A DNA stretch of 13,550 nt from Candidatus Gastranaerophilales bacterium HUM_12. GTDB taxonomy: Bacteria > Cyanobacteriota > Vampirovibrionia > Gastranaerophilales > Gastranaerophilaceae. Under the pieces are notes generated by a model that had not been told where the DNA came from, searched no databases, and worked only from the letters and a program-made list of their open reading frames with translations. The stretch's first letter is position 1. Every line of letters begins with the position of its first letter. This document shows, one piece after another, positions 7,298 to 13,524 of the stretch. The position numbers and the translations under genes were made by a program. The stretch spans positions 2,549-16,098 of the forward strand of contig DABJ01000020.1 of NCBI GenBank assembly GCA_002102825.1. Reading direction: 5' to 3'.

Positions 7298-7810
7298 GTA
7301 AATAAATCCTCCAATAATTGACATTATTATTAAAACAAAAACACATGCCAATTTGTAAAAGTATGTTGTTGTGTAGTCAGGAAATTCTTGTATTTTAGTC
7401 ATTATGTTTTTTGCATAGTCATATTTTACATCATTCTTTGTTTTTTCGTATGAAGAATACATTAGTTTTTTGAATTTGTACATTGTTTCAAGTTCTTTTC
7501 TTGCAGATGGATTTGATATTGTCATTTTCTTTATTTTGATATTTTCATTTGGATTTAGTTCATTATCAACATAAGCTGAAAGATTTCGGACAAAATCTTT
7601 GTTTAGTTCTTCGACTTTTTCTTCTGTGATGTTCTTTTTTAATTCTTTGAAATTGTTCAAAATTCTTGTTAAATCTTGAATTTTCTTTCTACAATTTTGA
7701 CACTTTTCCAGATGTAAATCCACATATTTTTTTAATCGAGGGTTTAATTTTCCCTCTATATAGAAATTTATTAATGCTGAAACTTGGTTGCAGGTTAGAT
7801 CTTTGTTCAT
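7286..7810 (-). CDS. Anti-sigma factor with N-terminal zinc-binding (ZAS-type) domain and C-terminal membrane anchor
   Basis: Likely holds the adjacent ECF sigma factor inactive at the inner membrane until a signal releases it. The first 45 residues carry the zinc-binding anti-sigma signature: C7, then H33-x3-C37-x2-C40 in 'HLEKCQNC'. A second segment (about 72-115, 'LSAYVDNELNPNE' to 'NPSARKELETM') has the outline of another such domain, but its histidine and cysteines are gone. One strongly hydrophobic helix at about 153-173 ends the protein, giving an N-in topology with almost nothing outside the cell. Its AAGGAG ribosome site (7817-7822) overlaps the stop codon of the sigma gene, which favours coupled synthesis in near-equal amounts. 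Low overall similarity is typical of this family; the pairing with the sigma gene is what makes the call firm. Confidence 0.88.
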   Translation of the reverse strand: MNKDLTCNQVSALINFYIEGKLNPRLKKYVDLHLEKCQNCRKKIQDLTRILNNFKELKKNITEEKVEELNKDFVRNLSAYVDNELNPNENIKIKKMTISNPSARKELETMYKFKKLMYSSYEKTKNDVKYDYAKNIMTKIQEFPDYTTTYFYKLACVFVLIIMSIIGGFIYLYL

Positions 7811-7820
7811 ATATTACTCC

Positions 7821-8417
7821 TTAGATATAATTTTTAAGCACTTCTTGTAGTTTAATTCTTGCTCGAGAAATTCTTGATTTTACGGTTCCAATGTTGGAAT
7901 TAGTTGTTCGTGCAATTTCTTCATAGCTCAGACCTTGGAATTCTCTTAGAACAATTGCAATTCTAAAACTTTCAGGGAGTTCTCTAATTGCAGATTTGAT
8001 AAGTTTTTCGCATTCTGAAGTTATGCACTTTTCGATAGGTTTACTTTTATTGTCCGGAATGTCGATTTTTAAATTTATGTTGAGTGCTTCACAAGTGTAG
8101 TCGATTGAAATTGTTTCGGGTGATTTTTTCTGTTTCCTTAGTTCGTCATAGCAAGTATTGGTTATGATGTGGTTTAGCCAACCTTTAAAACATTTCGGAT
8201 TTTTGAGTGTTTGAATATTTTTTGCAACTTTTAACAAGACTTCTTGGGTTAAGTCTGAAAGATTATTGTTGTTATTAACTATATAGGATAGAGTTGCGAA
8301 AACATCTCGTTGAATTCTTCTAATAAGTTCCTCAAGAGCCTTGAAATCTTCCTGTTGTGCTAGAACAACAAGTTCTTCTTGTGGCATTTTTTTGTAAAGT
8401 AACTTATTTTCGCTCAT
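7821..8417 (-). CDS. ECF-type RNA polymerase sigma factor
   Basis: A 198-residue sigma-70-family factor with only regions 2 and 4, as in the extracytoplasmic-function group. Region 2 (about 24-98) contains the core-binding 'LSDLTQEVLLKVAKN' (D55, Q58, E59) and the promoter-melting helix 'CFKGWLNHIITNTCYDELRKQ' around W80. A variable linker (100-135) follows. Region 4 (about 137-192) has 'IRELPESFRIAIVLREFQGLSYEEIA' and the -35-recognition helix 'IGTVKSRISRAR'. There is no extra domain. Ten bases separate it from the anti-sigma gene. The ATG has a perfectly placed AAGGAG six bases upstream, but that site is buried in a hairpin (8424-8446). What stress or signal it answers cannot be read from the sequence. 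Confidence 0.95.
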   Translation of the reverse strand: MSENKLLYKKMPQEELVVLAQQEDFKALEELIRRIQRDVFATLSYIVNNNNNLSDLTQEVLLKVAKNIQTLKNPKCFKGWLNHIITNTCYDELRKQKKSPETISIDYTCEALNINLKIDIPDNKSKPIEKCITSECEKLIKSAIRELPESFRIAIVLREFQGLSYEEIARTTNSNIGTVKSRISRARIKLQEVLKNYI

Positions 8418-8423
8418 AACAAA

Positions 8424-8446
8424 CTCCTTAACTAAATGTTAAGGAG
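8424..8446 (-). promoter_or_regulatory. Hairpin masking the sigma factor ribosome-binding site
   Basis: Perfect inverted repeat: CTCCTTAAC (8424-8432) and GTTAAGGAG (8438-8446), loop 5 bases. In the mRNA, read on the minus strand, the downstream arm is GTTAAGGAG, so the AAGGAG Shine-Dalgarno sequence sits entirely in the stem, six bases before the ATG at 8417, paired with CTCCTT in the upstream arm. This is the arrangement of a translational switch (RNA thermometer or ligand/protein-controlled leader). It could also act as an attenuator, since the stem is followed by TTTGTT, but that U-tract is poor. Confidence 0.7.
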
Positions 8447-8485
8447 AAGTTTGAGTTTTTTATATCTTCTTATTATTAAGTCAGA

Positions 8486-8514
8486 TAGATAATATTTTTA
8501 TCTTTTAGATAATA
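8486..8514. repeat. Two direct repeats TAGATAATA, 20 bases apart, upstream of the sigma operon
   Basis: Identical 9-mers at 8486-8494 and 8506-8514, start to start exactly 20 bases (about two helical turns), in the 104-base gap between the TPR/NHL gene and the sigma gene. The spacer contributes a small palindrome, ATCT-TTT-AGAT (8500-8510). It could be an operator or part of a sigma-specific promoter, but the region is very AT-rich. Confidence 0.35.
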
Positions 8515-8521
8515 ATTGATA

Positions 8522-9388
8522 TTACTTATTTAATTTATAGCGAATAACAGAATTGCTGCCCTGAGAAGACACAAATAGTAAATCTCCTGTAATTGACATA
8601 CAATAAGGTTTTTGAATGTTTGAAATAAGTTCTGTTATAGCACCATTCCTATCGACTTTTAAGACATTGTCCTTGTTGTAGTTTGCAATATAGATGTTAC
8701 CTTGCAAATCAATAGAAAGCCCGATTGGTCCATCAATTTTTTCACTTTTTATATAGACAATTTTTTTATTGTCCGGTCCGATTTTGTAAATTGTATTATC
8801 CGAAAAACCTGCGACATACAAATTCCCTCTATTATCTGTAACAACACCTGTTGGGCTTGAAATATCACTGTACATTCCGTTTGAATCATTTTGCGGTGCT
8901 GCATCAATATATGTTTTAGGTTGTGTTTGTTCAGCTTTTGCCGTTGGAATATCTGTATCCATTGAGTTAGCTAATTCTTTTGCTCTTGAACCGATTAAAG
9001 AATCTTGCGGAATAAGAGTCAAATACATCTTAGCTTTATCGTACTCCCCCAATTTTTTACTCAATTCTGCAGCTTTATATACAGATTCATAATCATCAGG
9101 TTTTCTTAGAATAATTTGTTTGAATACTGCAAGAGCTGCCTCATCTTGTTTTAAATACTCTAAAATAGAACCTAAATTGTAATATGCATCAATATAGTTC
9201 GGGTCAAGTTCTGTTGCTTTTTTAAAGCATGATGCTGCTTCTTCAAATTGCCCAAGCTGATAGTAATCAATACCTTTGTTATATTGAAGTTTTGCATCTG
9301 TTGCAATATCAGCAAAAGAGATTTGACATGTTCCGATAACTAAAATTGCTAAAGTGAACATCGTTTTAATGATTTTATTGTATTTCAT
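8522..9388 (-). CDS. Exported TPR and NHL-repeat protein
   Basis: A 288-residue protein with a signal peptide (about 1-26, cleavage likely after 'ISFA'); a cysteine at 21 is not in a convincing lipobox. Residues 32-133 form three tetratricopeptide repeats, the best being 'YNKGIDYYQLGQFEEAASCFKKATELDPNYIDAYYNLG'-type, i.e. the consensus W/Y-LG-Y/F-A-F-A-P pattern. A Q/T/P-rich linker (145-172) leads to three NHL/beta-propeller-like units (about 176-206, 218-249 and 258-287), each with 'GNLYVAG' or 'GNIYIAN' strands. Propellers of this kind usually have six blades, so the three here make at most half of one. Its start lies inside the 3' end of the glucanotransferase gene (14-base overlap) with a GAGGAA ribosome site. 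Likely a scaffold for protein binding in the periplasm; partner unknown. Confidence 0.85.
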   Translation of the reverse strand: MKYNKIIKTMFTLAILVIGTCQISFADIATDAKLQYNKGIDYYQLGQFEEAASCFKKATELDPNYIDAYYNLGSILEYLKQDEAALAVFKQIILRKPDDYESVYKAAELSKKLGEYDKAKMYLTLIPQDSLIGSRAKELANSMDTDIPTAKAEQTQPKTYIDAAPQNDSNGMYSDISSPTGVVTDNRGNLYVAGFSDNTIYKIGPDNKKIVYIKSEKIDGPIGLSIDLQGNIYIANYNKDNVLKVDRNGAITELISNIQKPYCMSITGDLLFVSSQGSNSVIRYKLNK

Positions 9389-11237
9389 CTAATTCCTCAA
9401 TTAATTTTTGATTTTTATTCGCAAATTCTTTTCCTCTTGCAATTATAGCTTTTTTCAATAATAGAGGCAAATTAATTGTTTGCATTTCTTTATAATTATC
9501 CGGAAGTCTTAAACTCCAGTTTTTATCTCCAGATGTTCCGGGAACATTGTAAGTTTCGTTCATATTGAAGAAATCTGTAAAGAAAATTTGAATATTTTCT
9601 GCTTTACATGCAAACAATTCAACAAGTTTTGTTTCCTTTAAGAAATCTGCATCATTTGTCATTTTTACAATGATGGAATCTTTATCTTGCTCTTCTGAGA
9701 ATAAATCATCAACAAGATTTTTAACGTGGAGGTAACCCTCGTGAGTATGGATTAAAGAATTAGCCCAAACTGTAACGGGTTGGTTGTCATGTGTTCCTAT
9801 CATTGCCCAAGAACGAGGAGTAATATTTTTACATCTGTATGGGTCGTCTTCTTCTGTCGGAACAGTGAATTGAGTTAATTTCATTCCAAGCAAGTCATAA
9901 TCTTTCATAACTGCAGCTACAGGATTTGTAAGAGTTCCTAAGTCTTCGCAAACAATTGAATCTTTTGTTAAACCTTCTTCTTTTGCCGCTGCAATAACGA
10001 TTTTTTCAATAAATCTTCCGTAAAGTTTAATTTGTTCTTCTGTTAGAGTTTTAACTCTCTTTTCTTTATCAGAAGTTAGTGTAGTGTCTAAATCTTCAGG
10101 TTTTGCAATTGCATATTTTTTCAATTCTTCATGTTCCGGAGAAGAGTATAATCTGCCTGCACCTTGTTCTGGCATTGGCTTTTTACCTTTTTTATAAACC
10201 CAAGGGTCAATCAAACCAACGATGTGGTCAATTCTTACGCCTCCAGGATTTTCATGGAACATTTTTTTGTATAAGTTTTTCATCAAGATTCCGGCATCTC
10301 CTAATGAGCCGTCAGAATTGAATAATTTTTCAGGATTAACTACAGGAAATCCCCATGCTTGCCCATCTTTTGAAAAATAATCCGGAGGGCAACCTAAACA
10401 CCAACCCTCTAAAAATAATGATTGATAAGCCCAACAATCTCTATCAGAAAAAGCGACTTGTCTGTCTGCAATCATTTTGATATTTTTAGATTCTGCAAGT
10501 TTCCTTGTTTCTAAATTTTGTTTATAAAGAATAAATTGTTCAAATTTGTATTCGTCAATTTCTTGTGCATATTTTTTTGAAATTTCATCAATACGTTTTG
10601 CAAATTCAATTTTTTCTTCGTTAGATTTTGGATTGAATATATTTTTATCTTGTTTGTTTTTCCAAATTGGCCAATAATCAGAACCATTTTCAAGAGAAAA
10701 AGCTTCGTATAAACTATCTTTATCAAGCCAAGAATCGTTTTCTAATTTGTATTTGTTAAATTCTTTATTTAATTGTTTGTCATTCAATTTAATAAAGTTT
10801 TTGTAAGCTTCCATCAACGCTTGAGATTGTTTTATTGTGATATAAGAATAACTTGTCCTATTTTTACCTTTGTTCGGGTTATTTTCAACAATTTCGTTGA
10901 ATGTTGCTTCAGATAAAATCTTATGCCATTTTGAGGTTGTTAATTGTTTCAAATCAATAAATAATGGGTTGTTTGAAAAAATTGTACCGGTGTAAGGTGA
11001 AGAATCTGATTTTTTTGTTTTACCTGCCGGTCCCATTTGAATTGCATCAAATAATCCTGCAGCATAATTGATAAATTCCTTACCTCCATCGGAATTAATT
11101 GTACCGAATCCAGTATTTTCACCTGCTGCTGCCGGAAAACTTCCGTTGTGCATGATGAATACAAAATTCTTTTTACCTAAAGCTGTCAAAGCTTTTTTAA
11201 TAGTCTTTACCCTGTTTTTATCAACTGTGCAAACCAT
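9375..11237 (-). CDS. malQ: 4-alpha-glucanotransferase (GH77, amylomaltase/DPE1 type)
   Basis: Transfers alpha-1,4-glucan segments between maltodextrins in the cytoplasm, as part of glycogen or maltodextrin turnover. GH77 landmarks are all present: 'SSPYTGTIFSNNPLFIDL' (79-96), 'LEGWCLGCPPDYFSKDGQAWGFPVVNP' pattern (276-302), the nucleophile D337 in 'GVRIDHIVGL', the acid/base E431 in 'VCEDLG', and the transition-state stabiliser D484 in 'GTHDNQ'. At 620 residues it is about 120 longer than the classic bacterial amylomaltase. Much of the excess lies between nucleophile and acid/base (94 residues here, 47 in the Thermus enzyme), a lysine-rich insertion around 345-410. A GAGGGG ribosome site precedes the ATG. 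The TPR/NHL gene overlaps its end, so the two are co-transcribed. Substrate range cannot be told from sequence. Confidence 0.93.
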   Translation of the reverse strand: MVCTVDKNRVKTIKKALTALGKKNFVFIMHNGSFPAAAGENTGFGTINSDGGKEFINYAAGLFDAIQMGPAGKTKKSDSSPYTGTIFSNNPLFIDLKQLTTSKWHKILSEATFNEIVENNPNKGKNRTSYSYITIKQSQALMEAYKNFIKLNDKQLNKEFNKYKLENDSWLDKDSLYEAFSLENGSDYWPIWKNKQDKNIFNPKSNEEKIEFAKRIDEISKKYAQEIDEYKFEQFILYKQNLETRKLAESKNIKMIADRQVAFSDRDCWAYQSLFLEGWCLGCPPDYFSKDGQAWGFPVVNPEKLFNSDGSLGDAGILMKNLYKKMFHENPGGVRIDHIVGLIDPWVYKKGKKPMPEQGAGRLYSSPEHEELKKYAIAKPEDLDTTLTSDKEKRVKTLTEEQIKLYGRFIEKIVIAAAKEEGLTKDSIVCEDLGTLTNPVAAVMKDYDLLGMKLTQFTVPTEEDDPYRCKNITPRSWAMIGTHDNQPVTVWANSLIHTHEGYLHVKNLVDDLFSEEQDKDSIIVKMTNDADFLKETKLVELFACKAENIQIFFTDFFNMNETYNVPGTSGDKNWSLRLPDNYKEMQTINLPLLLKKAIIARGKEFANKNQKLIEELDEIQ

Positions 11238-11288
11238 CTATACCCCTCTTATTTAAACTAAAACATATACATAAATAACTTATAAAAA

Positions 11289-11361
<73 letters not shown>

Positions 11362-11377
11362 ATATTTGATACTTAGT

Positions 11378-11407
11378 ATTCTATCACAAAAATAAATTAG
11401 AAGTAAA
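11378..11407 (-). promoter_or_regulatory. Candidate promoter of tRNA-Lys
   Basis: On the minus strand TTTACT (-35, 4 of 6) and TAGAAT (-10, 5 of 6) are 18 bases apart, and a TG one base before the -10 makes it an extended -10 (TGaTAGAAT). The start would fall about 10 bases before the mature tRNA. It lies just past the glnA terminator, so the tRNA needs its own promoter. Confidence 0.5.
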
Positions 11408-11417
11408 GAGTTAAACT

Positions 11418-11443
11418 AAAAAAAAAGACCTCTTTCGAGGTCT
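11418..11443 (-). terminator. Intrinsic terminator of glnA
   Basis: Read on the minus strand: AGACCTC, a GAAA tetraloop, GAGGTCT, then a run of eight further T residues. The 7-bp stem is perfect and starts 6 bases after the glnA stop codon. This is a textbook Rho-independent terminator and separates glnA from tRNA-Lys. Confidence 0.93.
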
Positions 11444-11448
11444 GAAGT

Positions 11449-12813
11449 TTAGTATCTTTCTAAATATCTGTCTAGTTCCCACTTAGAAACATCTGTTCTA
11501 TAGGAATCCCACTCTTTATTTTTTGCAGTCATAAATTCTGTAAAAATATGATCTCCAAGTGCAGCTCTTGCAACTAATGATTTGTCCATCAATTCAAGTG
11601 CTTCGTATAAGCTTCCCGGAAGAGAATCAATTCTTTGTTTTTTACGTTCTTTGGTTGTTAGTTTGTAGATGTTGCTTTCAACAGGAGCCGGAGGGTCAAT
11701 TTTGTTTCTGATACCATCTAAAGCAGCTTCTAAGATTGCTGCAAATGCTAAATATGGGTTACAAGATGGATCTGGAGATCTTAATTCGACACGTGTTGAA
11801 ATTCCACGTTTTGCTGGAACTCTAACTAAGGCACTTCTGTTTGCCAAAGACCATGCCAAATATACCGGAGCTTCATATCCCGGAACAAGTCGCTTGTAAC
11901 TATTGACTACCGGGTTTGTAATTGCAGTAATGCTTTTTACGTGTTTCAAGATACCACCAACTGCATATTTTGCAGTATCTGACAATTGATATTCTGCTTT
12001 TTCATCATAGAACGCATTTTTGCCGTCTTTGAATAATGAAACATTACAGTGCATACCTGAACCATTGATACCAAATATTGGTTTTGGCATAAACGTAGCA
12101 TGTAAATTGTGCTGAGCTGCAATTGCTTTAACTGCGATTCTGAATGTTGTAACGTTATCTGCTGCGGTTAAAATATCTGCATATCTAAAATCAATTTCGT
12201 GTTGTCCGTCTGCAACTTCGTGGTGGGAAGCTTCAATATCAAACCCCATTTCTTGTAATGTCAAAACAATATCAGATCTTACATCTTCTCCCAAGTCTTC
12301 AGGTCCAACATCATAATATCCTGCACTATCTTGAGTATCAGTTGTAACATTTCCGTCTTTGTCTTTTGAAAATAAGAAGAATTCAGCTTCAGGTCCTACA
12401 TTCATTGAAAAACCAAGTTTTTCAGCGGCTTCCATTACTCTTTTCAAGTTACATCTAGGACAACCCTCAAAAGGTGTTCCGTCAGAGTTGTAAATGTCGC
12501 AAATTAATCTTGCAGCATTTATTCCGTTAGTATTTCTCCAAGGTAAAATCTGGAAACTGTTGATATCCGGGTGGAAGAACATATCAGATGTTTCAATGCT
12601 TCTGAAACCTTTGATAGATGAGCCATCAAGCATAATCTCGTTGTTAAGAGCTTTGTCAATTTGTTCTGATGGTACTGACATATTTTTAACTTGCCCATTA
12701 ATATCAACAAATTGAAGTTTTATAAATTTGATATTGTATTCTTTTATCAAAGATTTAATTTCTTCTCTGGTAAATTGTTTTCCGTCTAGTCTTACGTGTT
12801 TGAACTCTGTCAT
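11449..12813 (-). CDS. glnA: Glutamine synthetase, type I
   Basis: Condenses ammonia and glutamate with ATP to give glutamine; a cytoplasmic dodecamer in this family. The 454 residues contain the GSI signatures: 'LDGSSIKGF' (62-70), 'NVGPEAEFFLF' with metal-binding glutamates, 'INGSGMHCN' (binding the substrate ammonium/glutamate region), 'NSYKRLVPGYEAP' with the flap glutamate, and 'KRGISTRVELRSPDPSCNPYLAFA'. The tyrosine adenylylation segment of the GSI-beta type (NLYDLP) is absent; the corresponding stretch reads 'SNIYKLT', as in GSI-alpha (Bacillus-type) enzymes, so control by adenylylation is unlikely. Where Bacillus GlnA has its feedback-linked arginine (R62, in GFVRIEESD) this protein has 'GFRSIETSD', i.e. 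serine at that column and arginine one earlier. Ribosome site AGAGG lies 5 bases before the ATG. It has its own promoter and terminator, so it is monocistronic. Confidence 0.97.
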   Translation of the reverse strand: MTEFKHVRLDGKQFTREEIKSLIKEYNIKFIKLQFVDINGQVKNMSVPSEQIDKALNNEIMLDGSSIKGFRSIETSDMFFHPDINSFQILPWRNTNGINAARLICDIYNSDGTPFEGCPRCNLKRVMEAAEKLGFSMNVGPEAEFFLFSKDKDGNVTTDTQDSAGYYDVGPEDLGEDVRSDIVLTLQEMGFDIEASHHEVADGQHEIDFRYADILTAADNVTTFRIAVKAIAAQHNLHATFMPKPIFGINGSGMHCNVSLFKDGKNAFYDEKAEYQLSDTAKYAVGGILKHVKSITAITNPVVNSYKRLVPGYEAPVYLAWSLANRSALVRVPAKRGISTRVELRSPDPSCNPYLAFAAILEAALDGIRNKIDPPAPVESNIYKLTTKERKKQRIDSLPGSLYEALELMDKSLVARAALGDHIFTEFMTAKNKEWDSYRTDVSKWELDRYLERY

Positions 12814-12838
12814 ACTAACCTCTTTCCTCTATATTTAA

Positions 12839-12862
12839 AATCTATATTGTAGATTACTTTAC
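12839..12862. promoter_or_regulatory. GTA-N8-TAC motif and overlapping dyad in the glnA leader
   Basis: GTAGATTACTTTAC at 12849-12862 matches the NtcA-type core GTA-N8-TAC exactly, and overlaps a dyad AATCTA (12839-12844) / TAGATT (12850-12855). It lies just downstream of the proposed glnA -10, around the expected transcription start, not at the -41 position of NtcA-activated promoters. If bound, repression fits better than activation. Chance is a real alternative. Confidence 0.35.
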
Positions 12863-12863
12863 T

Positions 12864-12892
12864 AGAATAAAAACTTTATCTAAAAAGGTCAA
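12864..12892 (-). promoter_or_regulatory. Promoter of glnA
   Basis: On the minus strand TTGACC (-35, 5 of 6 matches, 12887-12892) and TATTCT (-10, 4 of 6, 12864-12869) are exactly 17 bases apart, giving a leader of roughly 45 bases. A second, perfect TATAAT at 12909-12914 lacks a good -35 and may be an alternative or activator-dependent promoter. The rest of the 269-base gap up to panD shows only AT-rich sequence and the panD terminator. Confidence 0.6.
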
Positions 12893-13000
12893 GTTTTTAC
12901 GTGTAAAGATTATATAAAGGGGCTTTTCGTGTTTTTGTGTTTTTAATAATTCTTGAGTGAATTTTTTTCTAAATTTAAAATAATATATGTAATTCTAATA

Positions 13001-13049
13001 AAAAAAATACCTGTTCTAATTTTTGAGGAATTAAAAACAGATATTTTTT
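13001..13049 (-). terminator. Intrinsic terminator of panD
   Basis: Arms at 13002-13015 and 13036-13049 pair over 14 positions with one C/A mismatch on the plus strand that becomes a G-U pair in minus-strand RNA. Read on the minus strand the stem (core CTGTT/AACAG) ends in seven or more T residues, 34 bases after the panD stop. The A- and T-rich outer arms would also allow it to work on the plus strand. Confidence 0.75.
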
Positions 13050-13082
13050 ATAAAAATTTAAAATTTTAAAAATCTTTACATT

Positions 13083-13442
13083 TTACTTCTTGATTTCTGC
13101 AATTTTGTTATTATCGTCAACAATTACGATAGTTGGTTTAAAGTTTTCGATTTCTTTTTCTTCAAATTGTCCATAAGTAACAATGATAACTTTATCTCCG
13201 GGTTGAACTTTTCTTGCCGCAGCACCATTTAAGCAAATTTGACCAGAGTCTGCTTTGCCTTTGATAACATAAGTTTGAAATCTTTCACCATTATTTACGT
13301 CTAAAATTTCAACTTTTTGCCATTCTCTTATGTTTGAAGCTTTTAAAAGTGTTTCATCAATTGTGATAGAGCCAACGTAGTTTAGATTTGCATCTGTAAC
13401 GGTCGCTCTGTGTATTTTTGAATTTAAAAATTCTAATAACAT
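13083..13442 (-). CDS. panD: Aspartate 1-decarboxylase (pyruvoyl-dependent)
   Basis: Decarboxylates L-aspartate to beta-alanine, the precursor used with pantoate to make pantothenate and so coenzyme A. Cytoplasmic tetramer made as an inactive proenzyme that cuts itself between G24 and S25; the cleavage motif 'YVGSITID' is intact, so S25 becomes the pyruvoyl group. Other active-site residues are visible: K9 in 'NSKIHRA', R53 and Y57 in 'GERFQTYVIKG', and the 'NGAAARKVQPGD' loop (72-83). Length 119 residues is slightly under the usual 125 or so. It is flanked by its own promoter and terminator and is not next to panB or panC. An AAGGAC ribosome site lies 6 bases before the ATG. Confidence 0.97.
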   Translation of the reverse strand: MLLEFLNSKIHRATVTDANLNYVGSITIDETLLKASNIREWQKVEILDVNNGERFQTYVIKGKADSGQICLNGAAARKVQPGDKVIIVTYGQFEEKEIENFKPTIVIVDDNNKIAEIKK

Positions 13443-13479
13443 TTCTCTGTCCTTTTATTTTCTTTCTTCTTTCTTTTAA

Positions 13480-13508
13480 ATTATATAACAAATATAGAAC
13501 TTGGTTAA
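13480..13508 (-). promoter_or_regulatory. Promoter of panD
   Basis: On the minus strand TTAACC (-35, 4 of 6 matches) and a perfect TATAAT (-10, 13480-13485) stand 17 bases apart. The transcript would start near 13473 with a purine-rich leader of about 30 bases carrying the AAGGAC ribosome site. Confidence 0.6.
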
Positions 13509-13524
13509 TTTAATTGCACAACAA

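Noticed and set aside
8424..8446. Strong intrinsic terminator for the upstream TPR/NHL gene
   Set aside because: The stem is followed by TTTGTT and the sigma ATG, a poor U-tract, and the exact inclusion of the SD makes a translational role the better reading, though attenuation is not excluded.
11449..12813. Adenylylation-regulated (GSI-beta) glutamine synthetase
   Set aside because: The NLYDLP tyrosine segment is missing; the matching region reads SNIYKLT as in GSI-alpha enzymes.
12814..13082. Glutamine riboswitch (glnA RNA motif) or GlnR operator upstream of glnA
   Set aside because: The conserved GACGGAAGTAGG-type core is absent on the glnA strand, and no TGTNA-N7-TNACA site was found.
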